Origin: Aquilaria yunnanensis
Taxonomy: Eukaryota; Streptophyta; Magnoliopsida; Malvales; Thymelaeaceae
Direction: 5' to 3'
Assembly (NCBI GenBank): GCA_039654915.1
Contig: CM077598.1
Span: forward strand, 72,940,041 to 73,004,040
Length of the DNA: 64,000 bases
The translations under genes were made by a program, and so were the position numbers. The notes below the pieces were generated by a model, which did no database searches, was not told the DNA's origin, and saw only the letters and a program-made list of their open reading frames with translations. Positions 24,480-37,100 of the stretch are shown here, piece after piece (position 1 is the first letter of the stretch; each line of letters begins with the position of its first letter).

Positions 24480-25639
24480 ATTAATCTGATTTGTGAATCG
24501 ATGTGAAACAAGTTGAAGGTTATGCCTTTAAGTTAAAAGAGTAGAAAAGATTAGGACTAAGTTATAGTTAATTTAGGAGTCCATCAGCTTTTTTTATCAA
24601 AGTTCTTTTTTATTAAAAATAAGATATAAACACTGAATTATACAGAGACAATATATTTAACTCACGCCATTTATAACATCTATTTGATACTGTATTACAT
24701 AGAAAAACTATAGAGAATACATGAGTATATCCAACACTTGAACATAAAAAATAACAGAAAAAAAAACCATAAAAACTAAGGGATATAAACCTATTATAAT
24801 GCATGGACTAACAAACACTAACTCTTGACCTACTATGAGAGAGCAAATTGATCGACCTCATCGAGTAGAACTCTCTGCTAGCTCCTTTTCAGTTTACAAC
24901 TCCTCCGTCTTGTCTGTCAAGGAGAAGAAAACTGAATTTGATAAAAGTAAAATTTTACTGATGAAGTCGATTATTTGACTTGATTTGGGCAGTGAAGCTT
25001 TCGTTATACACTTACCTAAGGCTGCTAAGCTCATAACTTATGTTACACAAAGAGTTCTAAAAAGTGGGCGGTGGGATCAGGAGCGGGAGCAAGAGTAGGA
25101 AAATCTCACTTTTTAAAAGTTGAGTAAGTAAAAATATTGTAAAAATAAAAAGGGGAGTGACAGCTGAAAGCCAGAGCTGGAACATGAAAGTGAAAGCAAT
25201 GATTTACAATAGAATAATTATGCAACTTAACTCATCACAAGCGGCCCACTAATTTGCAGGCTTAGGGGAGATTGGGTTTATAATGAGATCTTCAATAAAT
25301 TAAAGATTTGCCCTCAAGTTAATTGATTATAGTCCATCAACTTGCCAAGACCTTGATTTGGGCAGTGATGCATATGCTACATGCCTGCGGCCTGACGGTG
25401 CTCACATCATGACACGTCGGTAGTAATTCTCAGCCTTAATCAGTTTGTGAGATGTGAAACAAATAGAAGGTTTTGCCCTTAAGTTAATTGCTCACAACAG
25501 ATTAAGGATTAAGCGTATAACGGATTTAGTAGTTCATCACTTCATCCAAAGTTTTAAATCTCGTATCAAATTTAGTATTGTTTTTTTCAATAATACAATA
25601 CAATACTAGTATCATATCATCGTGTCTCCAATATATCAG

Positions 25640-25689
<50 letters not shown>

Positions 25690-26180
25690 ACTATTGAAAG
25701 CATATGGGTGTTCATATGATATATATATAAATTAATTAAGAGTTTTTACACATATTATTTATTTTTTATAAAATAAAAATACATTTTTAAGGCATAGGAG
25801 AAATAAAAATACAAATTTATTTTAAAAATTAACAATTTTTATATACTAGTGATGAAATTATATATTTTACTTAAAAATATCAAAAGTTAAAAAGAAAATT
25901 AAAAAAAAATGCATTTTCTCAAGTTTGAAATAGCGCAGTATAATGTGAGATGGACAACATACCCGATACAATCTAATACGAAGTGTGGAATGAGACACTA
26001 TTCTCATACAATTTTCTAACCGGTACAAGATAGTACTGATTGGTATAATTTGATATTTAAAATCATGTTTATTAACTTTTTAAGAGGTTGATTGGGCAGT
26101 GAAGCTTTTGTTATATACCTATCTGAGAGTGCTTACCTCATAACAAGTGGTCTAGTAATGTGCAGCCTTAGGGTTACATG
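24480..26180. repeat. Diverged local repeat, three or more partial copies
   Basis: A 'GGGCAGTGAAGCTTT.GTTATA' block recurs near 24990 and 26095, with a more diverged form (GGGCAGTGATGC) near 25358. Each is followed by a related 'GCT..CTCATAAC' or 'GCTCACATCATGAC' stretch and by a 'CAGCCTTA' tail in the 25.4 and 26.2 kb copies. A second block (GTGAAACAA, then a 'GAAGGTT.TGCC.TTAAGTTAA' stretch) recurs near 24500 and 25450, with part of it near 25300. The blocks keep their relative order, which suggests old tandem duplication of a unit of several hundred bases. Confidence 0.55.
25641..25686. repeat. (AT)n microsatellite
   Basis: A run of about 23 TA units. It lies inside the diverged repeat region. 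Confidence 0.95.
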
Positions 26181-27452
26181 CCCTTTTCTTTCGGGTAATG
26201 ATCCCACTTTCTGCTTATTTTGTTCATCCAAATCTTCTCCATATCTTTCTAACTTCTCTCTCTCTCTTCTAGCCTGCTGATCACCCTCCAGTCTCCCTAC
26301 TTTCTTCGCTTGCTTTCTGTCTGTCCCATTAATTCTCAAGAAAATGACCTGTAGCAACCCGCAAAGCTTGCCCTAGCCACAAGCTTTTCTAATTTTTTTT
26401 CCTTTTTTTTTTTAGTTCTAAAATGAAATAAAATGTTTTTGTAACTTTGTCTGATTATGAATGAGAACTCAATTATAGACTATTGAGAATAGCTTCTGAT
26501 TGGCCTCAGAGGGCAGGAATTATATGTGACAGGTTCTCAAGTTTGAAAGCAGTGTTTACTTTCATGTATCAAAATTTGCTGGTTGTTTTTAGCTGTCTAC
26601 CTTCTAGGCCCCTAGTGTGGACCCGAATTTTCTGCAATTTTTTAGAATTCTGTAAATGAGGTTATGGAACTGGACCACCAAAACAAATAAAAATGGCGTC
26701 AGTAACAATCTCAGAGATCCATTTCTCGCTGTTGTGTTGGTTTTCCAGCTGTTTTCTCCAGGGACCAGGTGAATTTTATTGCCTTCATTCTACTTCTGGT
26801 GTGTTTTTGACCTCTTGACCAATCAGCCATGGAGTTCCTTTGATGTTGGTAGCTGGCCTTGGCAGAGGCTCCATTTTCAGGCAGATCACTTGCTAGTGAT
26901 TGTTGTATCTTGTTTAATGGTACATGCAGGGGTGGACCCAAAAATCTTACAAAGCAACGGAAAATAGATATTTTCTTAAACTATTGTCCTTATAAGTCAA
27001 TTACACTGATTCTGACCATTTGACCTGGATTCTACCACTTTAGGGGGCCAGCCCACGCCTGCCTCCCATTGAACCGCTTCTAATACACGCTCCTATTCGC
27101 ATATTTAACCAATAGTAAGAAGCCTATCCTGCGTTTTCCTGATTGCATCGGATGGATTGGGACCCAAACAACTTAATGTGCCGCACAAACAAGCAAAGGG
27201 CAGGGGTATAAACCGGTTGAGGGTTTATCATGTCACTTGAGTTTGAGCTTAATTTGAGGTTTATTAAGCATGGTTCTCTCAAGCTTGAGCTCAAGTTCAA
27301 GCTTGAAAATAGACCTGATATCTTAAAAGGTCAAACTTAAATTTGTAAATAAGGGTAAGCATAAGTTAAGTAAAATTGAAATCCAACCCGTACTACTCCT
27401 AGCGGGATTGGGTTGGGTAAAAATTAATTATGATTTGGGGGTTGGTTCCATA
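26181..27452. other. Intergenic stretch, nothing firmly recognised
   Basis: I see no gene with recognisable domains. Two places resemble ends of plant DNA transposons (GGGGTGGACC at about 26930, and CAGGGGTATAAACC at about 27204), but no matching partner end with a target duplication was found. Confidence 0.4.
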
Positions 27453-27480
27453 TAGAGGTGCTCACTGGGCCGACCCGGCC
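27453..27480 (+). repeat. hAT left terminal inverted repeat
   Basis: It begins TAGAGGTGCTCAC and is preceded by the duplication GTTCCATA. GC-rich subterminal sequence follows (GGGCCGACCCGGCCC). Confidence 0.8.
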
Positions 27481-27944
27481 CGGCTTGGGCCTAGGTCTAG
27501 AGGGCCTAGGCACCACCTAGCTAAAGGCATGTTGAGTCCGCATCGGGTCTTACCGGCCTTGGGCCAAGCTGTGACTAGGACAAGCCTAGGCCTGCCATTT
27601 TTAAATTTTTCTAATTTTTTTTTATATTTTTAAATTTTGATTTTGACACAAATTTTTTTGAAAACTACTTATTTTTAAGAGTAAAATGTCACCATTAGTG
27701 TGAAATTTTATTAATTTTGAAGCCAAATGACACTTTCATAACATGGAACATGCCTTACATGAGTCAATGTAAACATTCCATAAAAGTAAAATTAAAATAA
27801 AGCCTAGGATCTATGCTGAACAACAAAATCAGATCAAATACAAAGTAGGAAGATAATGGATAAACCGTAGATTTTAGTATCTACCTCATTGGGGTTTTCA
27901 TCGTTGGAATTCTTGTGGTCTTGCATTCTTAAGGCTGAAAGACC

Positions 27945-29791
27945 CTAATCACCGTTGCATATACAAACCTCAACAGCATCCGGTGATAACTTTACTAGTT
28001 TCTCTGAAATTACACATTTTTTAACACTGAAAGCCAACTTAGATGCAATGGTTGAGACGGGAACAGCTAGAACTTCTTTGGCAATGATGGAGAGTATTGG
28101 AAATTTGTTGCTTTTTACTTTCCACCATTCTAGAATGTCGGTCTCACTATTCTCTTAAACCAAGTTGAGGTATGCGTCCACTTCAGTAAGACTGGAGGCT
28201 GTAGCCTGGGGCCGTTTGAGAAGTTATTTTGCCGGATTGATTGCTGATGACCCCAATGATGATGAACACCTGACGGTAGAGGAAGTAGTGTTCCCTACCT
28301 TATCCTTACGCTGGTCGGCATAAATCTTAAACAACTTCTGCAAGTACTCCTCAACTGTGGCAGTTATAGCATGAACAGAAATATGCGACATTTCTAAGAA
28401 ACTATAATAACCCTTAAGTAGCAGTTGTGTGCTTGCAATTTTGACAGTCAGGTCTAATGCAGATGTAAGTAAATAGATTGGGGGTATATCATTGAAATAT
28501 AAAATTTATTTTTCTTCCATGGCCTTAACCGTGTCTTTCAAGAACTCATGATCCTTGTATTGGTTAAAAACCCATGCAATATTGACCAAATGCATTAAAA
28601 CCTTGTGAGATGTGGGATAGTATACACCGGAGCAAAAAACAATGGCCTCATAAAAATATCGTAGAATAACATCTACTTTTGACAGTTTATCTCAGATCTC
28701 TTGTTTCAAAATCATTTTTCTTTTCTTTCACATTTATAAAACATGTCATGTATTCAGCAAATGGCATCACATCCATCAACATCTCGTAAGTCGAGTTCTA
28801 TCGGGTAGGCAATCAACTTTAAAACGTTTCCAGCTAAATTCGAGGCTATTTTCAAGACAATATGTCTTAGCTCTTTGAAAACTTTGTTCATTAATTTCAA
28901 ATAATGGATTGCCCACCAGATAAGAGTAATTTCAGTACGGACAGCTAAGTTTAAAATATGACATACACATCTAATATAGAAAAATGCGGTATCCTGGACA
29001 GGTTCTAATGATTCCATCAATATCTTAGCTGCGACATCGTTGTTAAATGCATTATCAAATGTTATCCTAAAAACCTTGTCATGACAAAAAAACTCTTTAA
29101 AAGTTTCTGAAATAACTTGGAATATGTTCCAACCAGTATGATCGACCTTCATCCACTTAAATGTAATGATACACATTTGAACGACTCAACTATCATCAAT
29201 CTAATTTGCAGTGATACAATAATAATCTTGTCTTAGTAGTGAAGTCCACATGTCACTAGTAAATGAGACAGAATGATCAAAAGTAGAGAAGTTTGCTTGT
29301 AGGTTTGGTTTACCGACCTCATAAATTTTAAATGTCTTATTCCTAGCAATACTCCTAGATGTTCGTTTAAAAGTATAGTTTAATTGTGATTAAATCCAAT
29401 TTTCCATGTGCCTATTTTCAGCTTGTTTAAATGGTTTTTCAGTCAACATCATCCATTTTACCATGCATTCTCTACAATTTTGTTGATTATATCTAAAAAT
29501 ACTTAATCCACCAGCAGTACTCTCAACCTGTGTTTGACAGCCGGTACTAGTAGCTACCTCCAGACAGAGATTCGGATGCTTATGTTCCATGTGCCGTTTG
29601 AGTGTTCTTATGCCGGAGTTCTTCTTGCACCCGAGCTTTGTCTTGCAATGTTTGCAATTTGCAAACCTCGCATTATTGCCATGACCATCTTTCAAAAAAA
29701 CTTGGTCAAAATGCTCCCAAATTCATGCAGTGAGCTTCGACGTCTTACCTTATGCATGAACTTTAGGTTGATGGCTTGTTGGGGTCGGTTG
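27945..29791 (-). pseudogene. hAT transposase, 3' part: BED finger to dimerisation domain
   Basis: From 29791 leftwards the minus strand gives the approach to a BED zinc finger ('IWEHFDQV', near 29715). The finger follows ('CKHC' near 29650, then 'LKRHMEHKHP'). Next is the transposase core with 'VCHILNLAVR' (near 28950), a segment around 28600-28300 matching the region before the dimerisation domain, and then the C-terminal hAT dimerisation domain ('ILEWWKV', 'FPILSIIAKEVLAVPVSTIAS') ending at a stop at 27945. Several stops and frameshifts, including a stop just before the BED finger, make it inactive. The domain order is that of Ac-like/RICESLEEPER-like hAT transposases. Confidence 0.88.
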
Positions 29792-30673
29792 TGATGCCCG
29801 CTAGCATCCTCGTTGTGTGACCTAGTGGCCTGAAGCAGGGACTTCTGGTATGAAGTTGTCTTAATGAGAGACTCCCGATGAGAGGGTGGCTGCAAGACTC
29901 AGAAAAATGAGGGTTAGAGACTTCCTGGAATGTGTTTTCGGGGGAGGAGCCTCCGACGCCCAAATCAGTAAGAGTAGTAAATAGTAAAGTGGAGAATAGA
30001 GAGTAGGGAGAGTCTTCTTTGTTCTTACCAAGGTCTTCCTAAGTATTTATAGGAGGGCATAGGGAGGAGGCTGTTTGACACAGCCCACTGAGATTATGAC
30101 ACGTGTTCAGGCAGATTTGATTTGTACTTCTGCAGACAGGTACCTCTAGTTGGCCCTAGGCCGTTCTAGCCAGGGGTGACGGAGAAGTTACTGTGTCAGG
30201 GGTGTCTGTGGTAGAGGTGTTTGTGGCAGGGGAGTGTGCGAGGTCTCTGTGTCAGAGGCTCCTTAACCATTTTTGTCGTATCTTCTCGAGACCCCTTCGG
30301 GGAATGAGACCCCTCCAGAGTATGAGACCCACTTCAGCAAGATATCATCACCGAGGGCCATCATGATAAGTTCTTCGGCAGAACGGGGCACCTCTGGGAG
30401 ACGTTCTCCCATGCCGAGGATGGGGAATTATCCTTTCGTGGTTGGTAGGTTCGCAAAACCCGAAGGTGGTGAAAGACACCTTCCCCCGAAGTTGGTCATG
30501 TCACCTTTCCGAGGTCAATCCCGCTATTCCCCGAGGTCGGTGGTGGGTCATCGAGGTCAAGCGATTAGGTATAGTGCGAGCCCTCTCTCTCGAGGTTGGT
30601 TACTCTTCCTTTCCAAAGGTGTTGCCCACCAGACACCCTGGAAATTCTAAGGGTAATAGCCCTTTGGCTATCA
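29792..30673 (-). repeat. Tat A 3' LTR, 882 bp
   Basis: TGATGCCC...GGCTATCA on the plus strand, an LTR with perfect 4-base inverted ends (TGAT/ATCA). It matches 49963-50825 along its length with several small indels. The minus-strand TATA box TATAAATA (complement of 30044-30051) is intact here. Confidence 0.92.
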
Positions 30674-30684
30674 CATGCCCCCTT
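30674..30684 (-). other. polypurine tract, Tat A
   Basis: AAGGGGGCATG on the minus strand directly before the 3' LTR. Tat B has the related GAAGGAGGGCATG in the same place. Confidence 0.75.
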
Positions 30685-30704
30685 CAGAAAGCCGATGTTG
30701 TATC

Positions 30705-32125
30705 TGTTAGTGTTGTGCCCAAAAGGCCAATCATGAGATGATTGTATTTTTGCACATTGAGTCATGATATTTTATTAAGGCATTAATCCAGCAATTATGT
30801 TTGTTGTTTTGTTTCTGCGTAACTTAACAAACATAATTGTAACCCTAAAATAATAATATTCTCAAACGTCCCTAGTCTAGTATTATTGTGGAGCGGGTTG
30901 CAATAATACATAACGACTAGCATATGTGGAGACTAATATGAGATATGTAGTCTGCATATGGGTACAAGTTGGAGAACTTGTGTACTGGACCGACCCACTA
31001 TAAGAACACTACATGGATCGTCATATGAGTGTCATAAGTGATTCTCATAGTGATCATGGTATATGTAGTCCTTCGACCTAAGATCATCAAGGTTCCCTAC
31101 ATGTAAGTCACATACTTTGATACTTTCCTTTGTTGCTCGTAACTGAGTGAACTTGAAGGAGGTCATTAGGTATATCACATATCATGAGGAGGGATTTGTT
31201 TGATCAAGATGAGATTTGTCCCTCCTATGTAACGGGAGTGATATCTTCGGGCCCCTTGATAGAGTAAGACTTAGAAAAATGCATGGCCATGCTCAGATGT
31301 GTTGATATACGATATCAATGTCATCAGTTTAAGTTGGTCTACTCGATAATCAAGAAACCAAAGATTGGGCTATACGAGAGTGACACATTCCATGTCTCGT
31401 GCTTAGTCTTGATATCTTGGACAAAGGGACAATGGGATATATCGGTGATGATCATAAAGGTTTAGTCGAATCATTGACAATCTTGTCACTTGGGTAGTAA
31501 TGATGTGTTGCTAGACACCGCTCATTGCTTATGATCATAAATGTGACACATTTATGATCATTGCCAACGTGGTAAGAGCCTATTGGGTCGCACACATAGA
31601 GCTATTTGGATCATTAGAGTGCATGGGCTAATAATTTGGGTTTTGGTTTCACAATAATTTTGTATTAATAATGGGCCCAATAGTTGAGCCATTATTAAGC
31701 CCGAAATTAAAGCCTAATTGGATTAGGGTTTTGAAACCCATTGGGTCTGGAAGTTGAGTCTCACTATAAATACAACCTATAGTGAGAAATTCGCAGGTTT
31801 CCTTGGCCTAGCCTCCCAAATGGACAGCTGCACTCTTCTCTTGCAATTTCTTGGAGGACGTAAGCTAGCACTACGAGCGCAAGAGAAACGCATCTGTCGG
31901 CACGTGGTGGAAGCGTGGTGATCCCAAGAGGCTCGTGTGGATACCATAGAGAGCTTGAACGCGTCAACTGTTCAGGTTTTGTGATTCGACTCTACAGTTG
32001 AGTGAGAGATCTCAACCAAAAATTAGGTATGAAAATTTTCGAACACCCGGTTTACCCCGTTTCACTTGGATCCTGGAGGGTTTCGGTTAAATTTCGCTGC
32101 GCTGTTTGGCTCCCGAAACCCAACA
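30705..32125 (+). repeat. copia copy 3 5' LTR, 1421 bp
   Basis: It starts TGTTAGTGTTGTG and ends CCCAACA, and is more diverged from copies 1 and 2 than they are from each other. TATAAATA lies at 31765-31772. Confidence 0.93.
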
Positions 32126-32126
32126 G

Positions 32127-32141
32127 TGGTATCAGAGCTAC
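32127..32141 (+). other. primer binding site, copia copy 3
   Basis: TGGTATCAGAGCTAC, one base after the LTR end. Confidence 0.9.
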
Positions 32142-32754
32142 TGGTGAAACCCTAAATTGAGATTGAGTGTTGAATCGCATGATGTTATATGTTCGGTTGC
32201 TTTTCGGCCATGATTAATTAGATTGATTCATGAGGCATGAAACCGGAACTCGTAATGAACATATGACGTATATGAAGAAATGACACTAATTGGTTAATGA
32301 AATTAACCCGAAATTGGATGGTATGAGATACCTATATGGATTAGGATTCTTGCAATAGTTGCAAAAAACCCTAGCTTTGTTCGGATTCGGCTTGTTCGGG
32401 CACCGAAAGTAAGGTATTTTTGGTGGCTCTAATGGAGGAGTTTCGGGTGCCTACTTGCTCAAAATAGAAGATTTCGGGCTAAGCAATTCTAAGACAATTT
32501 TTTGCGCTGAAGGGCGCTGCCCCCCGCAAGGGCGGCTCCTTTTGACTCCGTTCGCTGACCAGTCAGCAGAACCATCGCCCGCTAACCGGCCAGCGGGACC
32601 GCCATATACGAAGCTCCACTTAAATAAAAACTGGTTAATCAACACGCGTCAATTGGCATGCATTTTTGTTGAATGAGATTTGACATGATATGCTAATTGG
32701 TGTTTGAAGCATGGTGCAGGGTTATAGCCCTTGATTGGTTGTACTTATAAATAC
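32142..32754 (+). other. copia copy 3 leader fragment
   Basis: It matches the first part of the copy 2 leader, including a partly deleted GC-rich block (about 32500-32610), and stops at GTACTTATAAATAC, where copy 2 continues. No coding. Confidence 0.85.
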
Positions 32755-34168
32755 TGTTGGGTTTCAGGAACCAAACAGCGCAGTGGAATTTAACCGAATC
32801 CCTCCAGGATCCAGGTGAAACGGGGTAAACCGGGTGTTTGAAAAATTTCATACCTAATTTTCGGTTGAGATCTCTCACTCAACTGTAGAGTCGAATCACA
32901 AAACCTGAACAGTTGACGTGTTCAAGCTCTCTATGGTATCCACATGAGCCTCTCGGGATTACCACGCTTCCACCACATCCCGGCAGATGCGTTTCTGTTG
33001 CGCTCGCAGTGCTAGCTCGCGTCCTCCAAGGAATTGCAAGAGAACAGTGCGGCTGTCCTTTTTGGGAGGCTAGGGCAAGGAGACCTGCGAATTTCTCACT
33101 AGAAGTTGTATTTATAGTGAGAGTCAACTTCCAGGCCTAATGGGTTTCAAAGCCCTAATCCAATTAGGATTTAATTTCGGGCTTAATAATGGCTCAACTC
33201 TTGGGCCCATTATTAATACGAAATTAAAGTGAAACCATAACCCGAATAATTAGCCCATGCACTCTAATGATCCAAAATAGCTCTATGAGTGCGACCCAAT
33301 AGGCTCTTATCACGTTAGCAATGATCATAAATCACATTTATGATCATAAGCAATGAGCGGTGTCTAGCAACACATCATTGCTACCCAAGTGACAAGATTG
33401 TCGATGATTCGACTAAACCTTTATGATCATCACCGATATATGCCATTGTCCCTTTGTCCAAGATATCAAGACAAAGCACAAGACATGGAATGTGTCACTC
33501 TCGTATAGCCCAATCTTTGGTTTCTTGATTACCGAGTAGACTAACTTAAACTGATGACATTGATATCGTCTATCAACTCATCCGAGCATGGCCATGCATT
33601 TTCTAAGTCTCACTCTATCAAGGGGCCCGAAGATATCACTCCCGTTACTTAGCAGGGACAAATCCCATCTTGATCATACAAATCCCTTCGCATGATATGT
33701 GACATAATGACCTCCTTCAAGTCCACTCAGTTACGAGCAACAAAGGAAAGTATCAAAGTATGTGACTCACATGTAGGGAACCTTGATGATCTTAGGTCAA
33801 AGGACTACATGTACTATGATCACTATGAGAATCACTTATGACACTCATATAACGATCCATGAAGTGTTCTCATGATGGGTCGGTCCAGTACAGAAGTTCT
33901 TCAACTTGTACCCTTATGTAGACTACATATCTCATATTAGTCTCCACATATGCTAGTCGTTATGTGTTATTGCAACCCACTCCACAATAATACTAGACTA
34001 GGGACGTTTAAGAATATCATTATTCTAGGGTTACAATTATGTTTATTACGTTACGTAGAAACAAAACAACAAACAAAATTGCTGGATTAATGCCTCAATA
34101 AAATATCATGACTCAATGTGCAGAAATACAATCATCTCATGATTGGCTTTTTAGGCACAACACTAACA
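32755..34168 (-). repeat. copia copy 4 3' LTR, 1414 bp
   Basis: On the plus strand it runs from TGTTGGGTTTC to ACTAACA. The pol stop codon (TAG, complement of 34163-34165) lies in its terminal bases. The polypurine tract follows at 34169-34179. Confidence 0.93.
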
Positions 34169-37100
34169 ATCTCCCACTTGCACTAAAAGCCAATCATCCA
34201 TGTATCTAATACCGATGGACCTAGAATGGCTATCATGCTTCTGCTGCGTAAGGGGCTTTGTCAGTGGATCAGCAATGTTGCTGTCTGTCGAAGTCCTGCA
34301 TATCCTTACATCACCCCTCTCGATGATCTCCCTGATGAGATGATAGTGTCGGAGTATGTGTTTGGATCGCTGGTGAGATCGAGGTTCCTTAGCCTGTGCG
34401 ATTGCTCCATTGTTGTCACAATAGAGCTCTATCGGGTCGACAATGCTTGGAACCACTCCATGTTCAGTGATGAACTTCTTGATCCAAACTGCCTCCTTCG
34501 CAGCATCAAAGGCGGCAATGTACTCAGATTCTGTTGTAGAGTCAGCTACTGTCTCTTGCTTTGAACTCTTCCAGCTCACAGCATCACCACCAATACAAAA
34601 CACATAACCAGATTGCGATCTAAAATCATCCTTATCGGATTGGAAGCTTGCATCGGTGTAACCCCTTACAACGAGCTGATCTTCACCTCCAAAGACCAAG
34701 AATGCATCCTTAGTCCTTCGTAAGTACTTAAGGATGTTCTTAACAGCTGTCTAGTGACTTTCACTGGGGTTCGATTGGTACCTACTCGTCATGCTCAAAG
34801 CATATGAGACATCGGGACGAGTACATATCATGGCATACATGATAGATCCAATTGCTGAGGCATATGGAATCTTACTCATGCGCTCTCTCTCCTCGGTTGT
34901 ACTCGGACACTGAGATCTAGAAAAAGTGATACCATGTGACATGGGCAAGAATCCTTTCTTGGAATCTTGCATGCTAAACCTCTTTAGCACCTTGTCAATA
35001 TATGTACTTTGACTTAGGCCAAGAAGCTTTCTAGATCTATCTCTATAGATCCTGATGCCTAACACATAGGCTGCTTCACCCAAGTCCTTCATAGAGAAAC
35101 ATTTCCCTAGCCAAGTCTTCACAGACTGTAGCTCAGGAATGTCATTCCCGATGAGTAGTATGTCATCTACATACAACACCAAGAAGACAATAGCGCTCCC
35201 ACTAACCTTCTTATAGACACAAGGTTCATATTCATTTTTTATAAAACCAAACTCTTTGATTGCATCATCAAAACGAAGATTCCAACTTCGGGAAGCTTGC
35301 TTCAGTCCATAAATGGACCTTTGCAAGTTCCACACTTTATTGGCATTCTCAAGAGTGACAAAACCCTCAGGTTGTGTCATGTACACATCCTCAAGTAGCT
35401 TTCCATTTAGGAATGCAGTTTTGACATCCATTTGCCATATCTCATAATCATAGTGTGCAGCAATAGTAAACAAAATTCGGATGGATTTAAGCATAGCAAC
35501 TGGTGAAAAAGTTTCATCATAGTCAATACCATGAATTTGCTTGGAACCTTTTGCGACCAATCGTCCCTTAAAGGTAATCACATTACCATCCATGTCAGTT
35601 TTCTTCTTGAAAACCCATTTGCACCCTATGGGTTTTACCCCTTCAGGTGGGTCAACCAAAGTCCATACTTAGTTTTCATACATGGATTCCATCTCGGATT
35701 TCATGGCCACTAGCCACTTCTCAGAGTCAGGCCCCGACATAGCTTGTTGGCAGGTTGTGGGCTCATCTTGATCCATGAGCATCACATCACCGGTGTGAGT
35801 CACGAGAAATCCATATCTCTCGGTCTCACGCCGAATCCTACCAGTTCTACGTGGGCTCTGTGCTATAGGAACAAACTCTTGAACCACAACACCTTGTGGT
35901 GTCTGTTCAGGTTCCATTTCAGGTTCGATGTCTCCTTGTTGTTCTTGAATTTCTTCAAGTTCTACTTTCCTCCCACTAGTTCCTTAAGAGATAAACTCTT
36001 TCTCCAAAAAGACACCAGTTCGAGCAACAAACACTTTTTGCTCAGAGGGATTGTAGAAATAGTAACCCTTTGTTTCTTTGGGATACCCAACAAAAAGGCA
36101 TTTTTTGAGATTTGGGCCCTAGTTTGTCAGAGGATTGACGTTTCACATAAGTGTCACAGCCCCAAATCTTCATAAAAGACAAATTGGGACGCCTCCCACT
36201 CCATATCTCATATGGTGTCTTTTGAATCGATTTAGATGGAACTCGGTTTAGTGTAAAAGCGGCTGTCTCTAGAGCATGTCCCCAAAAGGAGTTTGGAAGG
36301 TCAGCTTGACTCATCATGGAGCGAACCATGTCTAACAGAGTTCGATTTCTCCTTTCAGAAACACCATTCCATTGAGGTGTACCTGGTGGAGTGAGTTGTG
36401 ATACTATACCACACTCCTTCAGATAGTCAAGGAATTCTCGATCCAAGTACTCTCCACCTTGATCTGATCGAAGCACTTTGATACTCTTCTCGAGTTGACT
36501 CTCTACTTCATTCTTGAATTCTTTGAACTTTTCAAATGATTCTGACTTGTGTCTCATAAGACACACATAGCCATATCGGCTGAAGTCATCAGTGAAAGTA
36601 ATGAAGTATTGGAAACCTCCTCTAGCTTGTGTAGACATAGGGCCACATACATCACTATGTATGAGTCCTAGTAAGTCATTAGCCCTTTCACTTTGCCCTG
36701 TGAATGGGGCTTTGGTCATCTTGCCCAACAAACATGACTCACATGTCTCATATGATTCAAAATCAAATGAGTCCAAGAGTCCATCCTTATGGAGCTTGGA
36801 TATGCGGGTCTCATTTATATGGCCCAAGCGACAGTGCCAGAGATAGGTCGAGTTTGAATCATTTAATCTGACCTTCTTGGTATTCACATTATAGATTGGA
36901 TCTTCAAGGTCTAGAACATACAACCCATTGCTAAGTTGAGCACTACCATAAAAGATTTCATTCAAATAAATAGAACAACATTTGTCCTTTATTATAAATG
37001 AAAAACCTTTCTTGTCCAAACAAGAAACAGAAATCAAATTTCTACTAATAGTAGGCACAAAGTAGCAGTTGTTTAATTCTAAAACTAATCCACTAGGTAA

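Larger units (their letters stand above)
30705..32754 (+). mobile_element. Ty1-copia copy 3: 5' LTR and leader only, truncated
   Basis: Plus-strand copy of the same copia family: a full LTR, primer site and 629 bp of leader, then an abrupt join to the 3' LTR of copy 4 at 32754/32755. gag-pol and the 3' LTR are absent from the window. The left flank is GTATC (30700-30704), with no matching duplication on the far side of copy 4. Confidence 0.9.

Noticed and set aside
26928..27075. Small MITE with GGGGTGGACCC end
   Set aside because: The right-hand partner is too diverged and I found no target duplication.
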